From assembly GCF_025790165.1 (NCBI RefSeq), contig NZ_CP094970.1, forward strand, positions 2,852,001 to 2,916,000: 64,000 nucleotides of DNA, given 5' to 3'. Below the pieces are notes generated by a model. The model did no database searches and was not told the DNA's origin. It saw only the letters and a program-made list of their open reading frames with translations. This DNA is from Solicola gregarius. Lineage in GTDB: Bacteria; Actinomycetota; Actinomycetes; Propionibacteriales; Nocardioidaceae. A program made the translations under genes and the position numbers. This document shows positions 16,658 to 24,980 of the stretch, in pieces (within the stretch, counting starts at the first letter, position 1; the number at the start of each line of letters is the position of its first letter).

Positions 16658-18132
16658 CTTCGAGGTTCGAGTCCCTCGACCCGGCCACCGGCGATGTCGT
16701 CGGCACTCATCCGGTCGACGGGCAGGCCGAGGTCGATCGGGCCGTCGGCGCGGCGTTCGAGGCGGCGACGTGGTGGTCGGCGCTCGGCTTTCATGAGCGC
16801 CAGGAGCATCTCGACCGCTGGAAGGGCGTACTCGCGCGGCGCCTCGGCCAGCTCGCGGCGCTCATGCACGACGAGACGGGCAAGCCGTACGCCGACGCGC
16901 AGCTCGAGGCCGGGCTCGCCATTGACCACCTGGGCTGGGCGGCCAAGCATGCGCAGAAGGTACTCGGGCGTCGGCGCGTGTCGCCGGGCCTGCTGATGGC
17001 CAACCATGCGGCGTACGTGGAGTATCAGCCACTCGGGGTCGTCGGTGTCATCGGTCCGTGGAACTACCCGGCGTTCACGCCGATGGGGTCGATCGCGTAC
17101 GCCCTGGCCGCAGGCAACGCCGTGGTGTTCAAGCCGAGCGAGTTCACGCCCGGAGTCGGGCGCTGGCTAGCCGACTCGTTCGCCGAGGCGGTGCCCGGCC
17201 ACCCCGTGCTGCAGGTCGTCACCGGGTTCGGTGAGACCGGTGCCGCGCTGTGTCGCTCCGGTGTCAACAAGGTGGCGTTCACGGGCTCGACCGCTACCGG
17301 CAAGCGGGTCATGGCCGCCTGTGCGGAGAGTCTGACGCCGGTCGTGATCGAGGCCGGCGGCAAGGACGTCCTGGTCGTCGACGAGGACGCCGACCTCGAT
17401 GCGGCTGCGGATGCCGCCGTGTGGGGGGCGATGTCGAACGCCGGACAGACCTGCACGGGCGTCGAGCGCGTGTACGTGCACGAACGGGTGCACGACGAGT
17501 TCGTCGCCGGCGTACTCGCGCGGGCGCGGGAGGTACGCGCGGAGCCGGGCGGCCAGATCGGTCCGATCACGATGCCGTCGCAGCTGGACGTCATCCGCGA
17601 CCACATCGACGACGCGACGCAGCGAGGCGGGCAGGCGCTGCTCGGCGGTCCGGATGCCGTCGGCGAGGCGTACGTGCAGCCGACCGTGCTCGTCGACGTA
17701 CCGGAGGACTCGCGCGCCGTGACGGACGAGACGTTCGGGCCGACGGTGACGATTGCCAAGGTCGCGTCGATGGACGAGGCGGTGAGCCGGGCGAACGCCT
17801 CGCGTTACGCCCTGGGCGCGACGGTGTTCTCGCGGCGCCGCGGGGTCGAACTGGCGCGACGGATTAGGTCGGGGATGGCGTCGGTGAACTCCGTGATCTC
17901 GTTCGCGGCGATCCCCTCGCTGCCGTTCGGCGGCGTCGGAGACTCGGGCTTCGGACGCATCCACGGGCCGGACGGCCTCCGCGAGTTCGCGAACCCCAAG
18001 TCCGTTGCCGTGCAGCGGTTCAAGGCCCCGCTGACGCTGACGACGTTCACGCGTACCGCCAAGGACGACTCGCTGTTCGCCCAGCTGATCACGATGCTGC
18101 ACGGGCGTACGCCCACCCTCCCCAAACGCTGA
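16654..18132 (+). CDS. NAD(P)-dependent aldehyde dehydrogenase
   Basis: 492 residues of the ALDH superfamily. Visible are the cofactor-contact segment GVVGVIGPWNYPAFTPMGSI, KPSEFTPG, the Rossmann turn FTGSTATGKRVM, the general base glutamate in PVVIEAGGKDVLVVDEDAD, and the catalytic cysteine in SNAGQTCTGVERVYVHE. The C-terminal LPFGGVGDSGFGR is also conserved. It starts at an ATG overlapping the GMC stop (ATGA), so the product of the GMC enzyme is the likely substrate. Betaine aldehyde, succinate semialdehyde or a glycol aldehyde all remain possible. It converges on the molybdopterin subunit gene across palindrome C. Confidence 0.92.
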   Translation: MTSRFESLDPATGDVVGTHPVDGQAEVDRAVGAAFEAATWWSALGFHERQEHLDRWKGVLARRLGQLAALMHDETGKPYADAQLEAGLAIDHLGWAAKHAQKVLGRRRVSPGLLMANHAAYVEYQPLGVVGVIGPWNYPAFTPMGSIAYALAAGNAVVFKPSEFTPGVGRWLADSFAEAVPGHPVLQVVTGFGETGAALCRSGVNKVAFTGSTATGKRVMAACAESLTPVVIEAGGKDVLVVDEDADLDAAADAAVWGAMSNAGQTCTGVERVYVHERVHDEFVAGVLARAREVRAEPGGQIGPITMPSQLDVIRDHIDDATQRGGQALLGGPDAVGEAYVQPTVLVDVPEDSRAVTDETFGPTVTIAKVASMDEAVSRANASRYALGATVFSRRRGVELARRIRSGMASVNSVISFAAIPSLPFGGVGDSGFGRIHGPDGLREFANPKSVAVQRFKAPLTLTTFTRTAKDDSLFAQLITMLHGRTPTLPKR

Positions 18133-18153
18133 GGGCAGAGTTCTGGCCGCGCC

Positions 18154-18224
18154 GCCCCCGTGAGCCGCACGTTCCGGCCCCAAAATCGGCGAGAACGGGG
18201 CTGAAAGGTGAGGCCCACGGGGGC
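18154..18224. repeat. Long imperfect palindrome C between convergent genes
   Basis: Outer arms 18154-18166 and 18212-18224 pair with one mismatch (GCCCCCGTGAGCC). The pairing continues inward with interruptions, including a GGCCCC/GGGGC block around 18176 and 18197, giving an imperfect stem of about 28 bp. It fills most of the 111 bp between the aldehyde dehydrogenase and the molybdopterin gene, so a bidirectional terminator is the simplest reading. Confidence 0.6.
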
Positions 18225-18243
18225 TGTCGCCTGCCTCGGTGGG

Positions 18244-20604
18244 TCAGATATCGGCGGTCTCGGGCTCGTCGGTGCCGGCTCGACCGCGGATCGGCAGTGT
18301 GTCGAACGCCTTCGGCGGATCCCGCCACAGCTCCGGTGCCTCACCGCGGCGTGCGGACTCGATCGCGCGCCATACCCGGTCGGGCGAGCACGGCATGTCG
18401 ATATGGCGTACGCCGAGGTGGCTGACCGCGTCGACGACGGCGTTCTGCACGGCCGGGGTGGATCCGACGGATGCCGATTCGCCGATGCCCTTGGCGCCGA
18501 GCGGATTCATCGGCGTCGGCGTCTCGGTGTTCGACACCTCGAGCGGAGGGACGTCCGCCGCGGTCGGCAGCGCATAGTCGGCGAACGTCGACGTCAGCGG
18601 CGTGCCGTCCTCGTCGTACACGAACTCCTCCCAGAGCGCCTGCGCGACACCCTGCGCGGCGCCGCCGTGCTGCTGGCCCTGGACGAGCAGCGGATTGAGC
18701 ACCCGGCCGCAGTCGTCGACGGCGATATGGCGAACCGGCGTGACCTGCCCAGTCTCGGTGTCGACCTCCACGACCGAGACGTGTGCCCCGAACGGGAATG
18801 TCGCGCCGTCGGGGGCGAAGTCGTAGCCGGACCGCAGCGGCGTCTGGTGCTCGGCGGCGTACGTCGCGACCTCCGCCCAGCGCAGCGATACGTTGGGCAC
18901 GCCGGCGATGGTGAACGCGCCGTCGTCGTCCAGCTGCACGTCTGCGGACGACGCCTCGAGCATCGAGGCGGCGATGCCACGGGCCTGTTCGAGCACCGCG
19001 TCGGCCGCGCCGAGCACCGCGTTGCCGCCGAGCTGCAAGGATCGTGAGCCGCCCGTACCGCTGCCGCGCGGCACTCGGGCGGTGTCTGACTGGACGTACG
19101 CGACCGACTCGATCGGAATGCCCAGCCGCTCGGCGACGAGCATCGAGAACGCCGTCGCGTGCCCCTGGCCGTGCGCCGACGTACCCGCCATCGCCGTCAC
19201 CGTCGCATCGGGATGTACCTCGACGAAGCCGTACTCGCCCGAGCCGCCGCCGGTGACCTCCGCGTAGAGCGCAATGCCGACGCCGAGCTGACGCACGTCG
19301 CCGTCGGTGCGGCGGCGCTGTTGCTCCGTGAGCAGCTCGTCGTATCCCGCGATGCGCAGCGCCTCGCGAAGCGGCAGATCGTAGTCGCCGTTGTCGTACG
19401 TCGCTCCGGTACGCGTCGTGTACGGGAACGCGTCGGGCGGGATCACGTTGCGGCGGCGCAGCTCGACCGGGTCGATGCCGAGCTCGTCGGCGGCGATGTC
19501 GATGATCCGCTCCAGCAGGGCGGCCGACTCGGGACGCCCCGCGCCGCGGAACGCGCCGACCGGTGTGGTGTTGGTCATCGCCGCGATCGCGGAGTAGCTG
19601 ATCGCCGGGATCTCGTAGACGCCTTGTGCCATGGTACGAGTCGGCCCGAGCGCCAGTGCGCCACCGAAGCCGGCGTACGCGCCGCAGTCGCCGACGACGC
19701 GCCAGCGCATGCCGGTGAACGTGCCGTCGCGCCGGAGTCCGAGCTCGGCGTACTGCACCTGGTCGCGGCCGTGCATCGAGAGCATCGCCTCGCTGCGCGT
19801 CTCGGTCCATTTCACGGGACGGCCGAGGCGACGCGCGGCGGCGATCACGGTGACGTGCTCGGCGATCACGGCGGGCTTGCCGCCGAACGCGCCGCCGACA
19901 TGCGGGGCGACCACGCGTACGGCATCGGGGTCGAGACCGAACGTCTTCGCGATCATCGACCGGCTCAGATGCGGCATCTGGGTCGACACGTGCACCGTCA
20001 GCCGCTCGTCGCCCGGCTCGACGAGAACCGCGTTGCCCTCGATGGGGGCGACCGCGACCCGCTGGTTCTCGACCCGCGCGCGCACGACGTGGTCGGCGTC
20101 GGCCAGCACATCGACGGCGGGATCGTCTTGCACACCGGCGGCGATATTGCTGCCGAGCTCCTCGAACTGCAGCGGAGAGCCGTCGGCCACCGCCGACTCC
20201 GGGTCGGTGACGACCGGGAGCGGCTCGAGGTCGGCGTCGACGAGCTCCAGCGCGTCGGCGGCCGCGGCCACTGACTCTGCCACGACGAGGGCGATGGTGT
20301 CGCCGACGAAGCGAACGCGGTCGGTTGCGAGCGGGGCTCGGCTGCACGCCTCGTTGACCGGCGAGAAGCCGGCGAAGGGCGCCAGGTCGAGGTCGGCGGC
20401 GGTGTAGACCGCGACGACGCCCGGCAGCTCGCGCGCCTCGGCGGTGTCGATGGAGGCGATCCGTGCATGGGCGTACGTCGAGCGGACGAACGCCGCATGC
20501 AGGACGCCGGCCGGTTGGCCGTTGTCTACGAAGGTCGCGCGGCCGCGTACGAGATCGGGATCCTCGACACGCCGCACTGATGTTCCAAGAATCGATCCGG
20601 GCAC
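18244..20604 (-). CDS. Xanthine dehydrogenase/CoxL-family molybdopterin-binding large subunit, orphan
   Basis: 786 residues of the molybdenum hydroxylase large subunit. The N-terminal part has GTSVRRVEDPDLVRGRATFV. The cofactor-binding part has VGGAFGGK, AFRGAGRPESAALLERIID, AHGQGHATAF and the base glutamate in GAKGIGESASVG. The AFRGAGRPE segment is the xanthine/aldehyde-oxidase form, not the Cys-bearing loop of true CO dehydrogenase. GTG 20604 (VPGSILGTS) is preferred over a TTG at 20631. Partner FAD and [2Fe-2S] subunits, normally adjacent, are absent here, which is unusual. The substrate is unknown (purine, aldehyde or N-heterocycle). Confidence 0.88.
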   Translation of the reverse strand: MPGSILGTSVRRVEDPDLVRGRATFVDNGQPAGVLHAAFVRSTYAHARIASIDTAEARELPGVVAVYTAADLDLAPFAGFSPVNEACSRAPLATDRVRFVGDTIALVVAESVAAAADALELVDADLEPLPVVTDPESAVADGSPLQFEELGSNIAAGVQDDPAVDVLADADHVVRARVENQRVAVAPIEGNAVLVEPGDERLTVHVSTQMPHLSRSMIAKTFGLDPDAVRVVAPHVGGAFGGKPAVIAEHVTVIAAARRLGRPVKWTETRSEAMLSMHGRDQVQYAELGLRRDGTFTGMRWRVVGDCGAYAGFGGALALGPTRTMAQGVYEIPAISYSAIAAMTNTTPVGAFRGAGRPESAALLERIIDIAADELGIDPVELRRRNVIPPDAFPYTTRTGATYDNGDYDLPLREALRIAGYDELLTEQQRRRTDGDVRQLGVGIALYAEVTGGGSGEYGFVEVHPDATVTAMAGTSAHGQGHATAFSMLVAERLGIPIESVAYVQSDTARVPRGSGTGGSRSLQLGGNAVLGAADAVLEQARGIAASMLEASSADVQLDDDGAFTIAGVPNVSLRWAEVATYAAEHQTPLRSGYDFAPDGATFPFGAHVSVVEVDTETGQVTPVRHIAVDDCGRVLNPLLVQGQQHGGAAQGVAQALWEEFVYDEDGTPLTSTFADYALPTAADVPPLEVSNTETPTPMNPLGAKGIGESASVGSTPAVQNAVVDAVSHLGVRHIDMPCSPDRVWRAIESARRGEAPELWRDPPKAFDTLPIRGRAGTDEPETADI

Positions 20605-20664
20605 GTGAGTGACCTTACGACCCCCCGCCAACCGCGAGGACGTCAGTGCTGCCGCGTGGAGACG

Positions 20665-21306
20665 TCAGTCGTGCCGGCCGGTCACCGCGACCGAGACACC
20701 CAGGCCGATCATCGAGAACCCTCCGACGGCCTGCACTGCCTCACTCCGCCGCGGAGACCGTGCGAACCACTCGCGTACGCCGCTCGCGACGACCGCCCAG
20801 ACGCTGTCGCTCATCAACGCGACCACGGCCGCGAGCAGGCCGAGCAGCAGCATCTGCAGTGGTACGTGGCCCGACGACCGATCGACGAACTGGGGGAGTA
20901 CGGACGCGAAGATGATGAACCCCTTCGGGTTCGCGACCGCGACCAGGAACCCTTCGCGCAGCGAGCGCCATGTGCTCTGGGTTTCGGCGAACTGGTGCTC
21001 AGCGGTCAGCGCCGAGACGGCGGACCGCTTGCGAATTGCGCGGATGCCGAGCCAGACGAGGTATGCGGCGCCCGCGTACTTGACGATCGTGAACACGGTG
21101 ATCGACTCGGCGACCAGCTGGCCGAGGCCGAGGGCAACCAGGATGGCGAGGGCGAACATGCCGAATGCGTTGCCAACCACCGAGGCCAGCGCGGTGCGCC
21201 GGCCGTACGCGAGCGCACGACCGACGACGAACATCACGCTCGGCCCGGGGATCGCGATCAGGATGAATGCCGCGATGCCGAATGCCAGGAACTGGTCGAC
21301 TGCCAT
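20665..21306 (-). CDS. LysE/RhtB-family amino-acid exporter
   Basis: 213 residues, about six hydrophobic segments, with the family N-terminal signature FGIAAFILIAIPGPSVMFVVGRALAYG and the central YLVWLGIRAIRK followed by a hydrophilic loop. GFLVAVANPKGFIIFASVLPQFVD is the conserved second-half motif. Such inner-membrane proteins export lysine, homoserine, threonine or leucine-type metabolites (family knowledge). It lies between the NUDIX and molybdopterin genes, all on the minus strand with 60-70 bp gaps, so co-transcription is possible but not shown. The exported compound cannot be told from sequence. Confidence 0.9.
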   Translation of the reverse strand: MAVDQFLAFGIAAFILIAIPGPSVMFVVGRALAYGRRTALASVVGNAFGMFALAILVALGLGQLVAESITVFTIVKYAGAAYLVWLGIRAIRKRSAVSALTAEHQFAETQSTWRSLREGFLVAVANPKGFIIFASVLPQFVDRSSGHVPLQMLLLGLLAAVVALMSDSVWAVVASGVREWFARSPRRSEAVQAVGGFSMIGLGVSVAVTGRHD

Positions 21307-21375
21307 CTGTCGATGATCGCATGGCGGCGTCGACCCGAGCCATGCGTTATCGGCTCACGGGCGCGATGCTCACGG

Positions 21376-21774
21376 TCAGGCGATCGCCGGGAGCACGTGC
21401 AGTGTGATCATCGGCGCAAGGTCGTCGTGCTCGTCGGCTCGGCCGGGATCGAGCCAGCGGATCTCCGCGATCTCGCGCGCCGCCCTCGGCTCGGGATGGT
21501 CGACCTCGGCCGCGAACACGGTCGACTCGAGCCGCGTATCGGGCTCGTTCGCCGCCGGCGCGTGCCAATGGCCGAGGGGAACAAGGGCCGCGGGGTCGAT
21601 GGAGATGCCCACCTCCTCGGCGGTTTCGCGTACGACCGCCTCCGCGGGCGTCTCGCCGGGCTCGAGCTTGCCGCCCGGCAACATGAACCGGTCGGTGCCT
21701 CGCTTGCGGACCGTGAGGAGCCGGCCGCTCGCGTCGCGGATGCAGATCGCCGCCACGATGATCAGATCGGCCAC
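21376..21774 (-). CDS. NUDIX hydrolase
   Basis: 132 residues with a complete Nudix box, GGKLEPGETPAEAVVRETAEEVGI (G-x5-E-x7-R-E-x2-E-E-x-G-I), preceded by a KRGTDRFMLPG segment typical of MutT-like proteins. These enzymes cleave nucleoside diphosphates linked to another moiety, using Mg bound by the box glutamates. The GTG start at 21774 has AAGGA about 10 bp upstream. Immediately upstream lies the 460-bp repeat-rich gap. The substrate (oxidised dNTP, ADP-ribose, other) cannot be assigned. Confidence 0.9.
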   Translation of the reverse strand: MADLIIVAAICIRDASGRLLTVRKRGTDRFMLPGGKLEPGETPAEAVVRETAEEVGISIDPAALVPLGHWHAPAANEPDTRLESTVFAAEVDHPEPRAAREIAEIRWLDPGRADEHDDLAPMITLHVLPAIA

Positions 21775-21850
21775 CTGTCAGAATCCTTCGCCCTCGGAGC
21801 GCACGAGCACATCGTACGCAGCCGTGAGTACCCCGATCGCGAGCGTACGA

Positions 21851-21960
21851 GCGGCGAGAACCCCAGGGCGGGCACGTGCCGCGACGAGAACCCCAGGGCG
21901 GGCACGTGTCGCGACGAGAACCCCAGGGCGGGCACGTGCCGCGGCGAGAACCCCGGGGTG
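21851..21960. repeat. 30-bp minisatellite, about 3.7 units
   Basis: Units at 21851-21880, 21881-21910, 21911-21940 and partial 21941-21960, nearly identical, running GCGACGAGAACCCCAGGGCG then GGCACGTGCC. The last ten bases are a perfect palindrome. Units are contiguous, with no spacers, so this is not a CRISPR. As 30 is a multiple of 3, frames stay open through it on both strands, but no protein character supports coding. Confidence 0.85.
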
Positions 21961-22015
21961 AGGAGGATCGGGATCCACGTTCGAGCGTGCACTGAACGAG
22001 AAGGTCAGCGGCGCA

Positions 22016-22096
22016 GACCCGAGATGTGGTCCGAGACTGCGAAGTCGCCACGAGTGGAGTCGCGACGAGTCGCAGTGTCGGATCACATCTCGTAGA
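22016..22096 (+). repeat. Dispersed palindromic element, family D copy 1
   Basis: 81 bp bounded by GACCCGAGATGTGG and CACATCTCGTAGA. Inverted arms at 22020-22042 and 22070-22092 pair at 21 of 23 positions, and the centre has a further small GTCGC/GCGAC stem. Two more copies (26492-26572 and 26630-26712) share both ends and length, which defines a true repeat family rather than independent hairpins. Confidence 0.85.
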
Positions 22097-22124
22097 TCGG
22101 CCAGCAAACCGCGCAAGTGCAATT

Positions 22125-22233
22125 GGTGCGGGAGCGACGGGTCGGCGGTGCGGGAGTGACGGGTCGGCGGTGCAGCACGACGACTCTGCGGTGCGGGAGT
22201 GACGGCTGGGCGGTGCGGGTGTGACGACTCGGC
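22125..22233. repeat. 22-bp minisatellite, five units, ending at the helicase stop codon
   Basis: Units at 22125, 22147, 22169 (21 bp, most diverged), 22190 and 22212, consensus GGTGCGGGAGTGACGGGTCG followed by GC. The array stops 2 bp before the last codon of the minus-strand helicase gene (22236). It resembles in period and start (GGTG.GGGAGTG) the array at 52778-52915. Confidence 0.8.
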
Positions 22234-22235
22234 GG

Positions 22236-24753
22236 TCAGCGGGCAGCATAGGGGCCGACGGACGTTATCCGTACGGCAGCGGCGCCGATCGAGTCCGACT
22301 CCGCCAGGTCGACGATCGCGCCGATACCCCAGTCGCGGTGCCCTTCGGGGTCGTCGAAGGTCTGGCGTACATCCCAGTGCCCCGCAGACTCGGCGATGGT
22401 GAGCAGCGCCGGGCCTCGCGCGTCCGGGCCAGTGCCGACGCGGTCGTACTCCTCGAAGTACTCGGCCATCGCGTCGGCCCACGCGTCGGCATCCCAGCCC
22501 GCATCGGCATCGAGGTCCCCGAGCTCGTCGTAGCGTCGTAGCGCCGCCAGCTCGATACGTCGGAACATCGCATTGCGTACGAGCACCCGGAACGCGCGCT
22601 TGTTGCCGGTGACCGCTGCCGGCTCGTCGTCGACCATCTCGGGGCGCACCTCGACCCCCGACTCGCCGGCGGCGAGCTTCTCCCACTCGTCGAGCAGGCT
22701 GGAGTCGGTCTGGCGTACGAGTTCGCCCAGCCACTCGGTGATGTCGCTCAGCTCCTCGGTGCGTACGGAGTCGGGAACCGTGTGGAGCAGGGCCTTGTAC
22801 GCATCGGAGAGGTAGCGCAGCACCATGCCTTCGGAGCGCGCGAGCCGGTAGAACGCGACGTACTCACCGAACGTCATCGCGCGCTCGAACATGTCTCGCG
22901 CCACCGTCTTCGGCCGTAGCTCGTGATCGGCGATCCACGGGTGCCCCGTGCGGTAGTGCTCGTACGCCACCTCGAGCAGGTCGCGCAGGGGCTGCGGATG
23001 TTCGACGTCCTCGAGCAGTTCCATGCGCTCCTCGTACTCGATGCCCTCGGACTTCATCTCCGCGACCGCCTCGCCGCGCGCCATCGACCGCTGCGCCGAG
23101 ATGACGGGTCGGGGGTTCTCGAGCGTCGACTCGATCACCGACAGCACGTCGAGCGCGTACGTGGGGCTCTCGGAGTCGAGCACATCGAGAGCCGCGACCG
23201 CGAACGTCGACAGCGGCTGGTTGAGCGCGAAGTTCTCTTGCAGGTCGACGGTCAGGCGTACGCGACGGCCGTCGGCGTCCGGCTCGTCGAGGCGTTCGAC
23301 GACGCCGCCGGCCACGAGCGCGCGGTAGATGCCGATCGCCTCTCGGATGAGACGGTTCTGCGTGCGGCGATCCTCATCGTTGTCGCGCAGGAGGTGATGC
23401 ATCGCCTCGAACGCATCGCCCGGTCGTGCGACGACGTTGAGCAACATCGAGTGGCTGACCCGCATCCGCGAGACCAACGGCTCGGGTTGCGATCCGACGA
23501 GGCGCTCGAAGGTGCCCTCGCCCCAGGAGACGAACCCCTGCGGTGGCTTCTTGCGCACGACCTTGCGACGCTTCTTCGGGTCGTCGCCGGCCTTCGCGAG
23601 CGACTTGTGGTTCTCGACCTCGTGCTCGGGCGCCTGTACGACAACCGTGCCGACCGTGTCGTACCCGGCTCTGCCCGCCCGGCCGGCGATCTGCTGGAAC
23701 TCACGTACGTTGAGCTGTCGCTGTCGGATCCCGTCGTACTTGGAGAGGCCGCTGAACACGACCGTGCGGATGGGCACGTTGATGCCGACGCCGAGGGTGT
23801 CGGTGCCGCACACCACCTTCAGCAGACCCGCCTGCGTGAGGGTCTCGACCAGCCGGCGATAGCGGGGAAGCATTCCCGCGTGGTGCACGCCGATGCCCAT
23901 ACGTACAAGGCGAGAGAGCGTCTTGCCGAAGCCTGAGCGGAACTTGAAGTCGCCGATCTTGGTGGCGATCGCGTCCTTCTCCTCACGCGTGCAAACGCGG
24001 ATGCTGCTCAGCGCCTGCGCGCGCCTCGAGCGCCGCCGCCTGGGTGAAGTGCACGACGTACGCGGGCGCCTGATGTGTCTCGAGCAGCTCCTCGAGGGTC
24101 TCGTGCATCGGCGTGACCACGTACTCGAAGTTCAACGGCACCGGACGCTCGGCGGAGGAGACCGTGGACGTGGCTCGCCCGGTACGCCGGCGGAGGTCGC
24201 GCTCGAAGCGGGTGGTGTCGCCGAGGGTTGCCGACATCAGCAGGAACTGTGCCCGCGGCATCTCGATCAGCGGCACCTGCCATGCCCAGCCGCGGTCGGG
24301 CTCCGCGTAGAAGTGGAACTCGTCCATGACGACGAGCCCGAGGTCGGAGGCGGCGCCTTCACGGAGAGCCCTGTTGGCAAGGACCTCCGCGGTCGCGGTC
24401 AGGATCGGCGCGTCGGGGTTGACCGAGGCGTCACCCGTCAGCATGCCGACGTTGTCGGCACCGAACATCTCGCACAGGGCGAAGAACTTCTCGGACACGA
24501 GCGCCTTGATCGGTGCCGTGTAGATGCTTCGGCGGCCCTCGGCGAGTGCCGCGAACTGCGCGCCGGCAGCGACCAGGCTCTTGCCCGACCCGGTCGGGGT
24601 CGCCAGGATCACGTTCGAGCCGGAGACCATCTCGATCAGCGCCTCGTCCTGCGCGGCGTACAGCTCGATGCCCTGATCGCCCGCCCACGTGCCGAACGCC
24701 TCGTACAGTGCGTCGGCATCGGCAGAGTCGGGCAGATGGTCGATGAGGCGCAT
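22236..24753 (-). pseudogene. SKI2-like DEAD/DEAH helicase with DUF3516 C-terminus, split by a single-base frameshift
   Basis: The first part (24753 to 23983) has Walker A ATPTGSGKS, TAPIKALVSEKFF, box II VVMDEFHFY and SATLGD. It then leaves the family frame after AYVVHFTQAAALE and ends in HPRLHA. The second part (from about 24017 down to 22236) resumes with QALSSIRVCTREEKDAIA, RMGIGVHHAGMLPRYRR, TLGVGINVPIRTVVF and the QIAGRAGRAGYD box, followed by the DUF3516 region. Exactly one extra base in the GC run 24018-24025 explains the split; removing it gives about 838 residues, the normal length. It could be a real null mutation, a consensus error, or (less likely) recoding. The family acts in RNA/DNA remodelling; the cellular role is unclear. 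Confidence 0.88.
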
Positions 24754-24980
24754 GGTGCCGCAATGGTGACACGCGTCCCATTCGGCCCACGCGTCGCGTA
24801 CGAACAGGGCTCGACGTGTACGCTTTACCTCGACTGGGCACGCATTCGGCGAGCCCTCGGTCGTCTGCTTGAGCGCCCGACCTACGCGGCGCCCCTACCT
24901 TTCTCGAGTCTCTTGCGATCGGTCCTGCAACCGCGGCCACCTGAGCCCAAGGACTTCCCTTGACTTTGCAACACAGCACC

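Noticed and set aside
18244-20604. True carbon monoxide dehydrogenase (CoxL)
   Set aside because: The active-site loop is AFRGAGRPE, without the Cys that carries the Mo-Cu cluster in form I CO dehydrogenase, and coxM/coxS are absent.
21851-21960. Possible CRISPR array
   Set aside because: The 30-bp units are directly adjacent without spacers, and no cas genes are near.
21762-21992. A 76-codon frame translating the 30-bp repeat as RHVPALGFS units
   Set aside because: The frame is open only because the period is divisible by three. There is no convincing ribosome-binding site, and it overlaps the NUDIX start.
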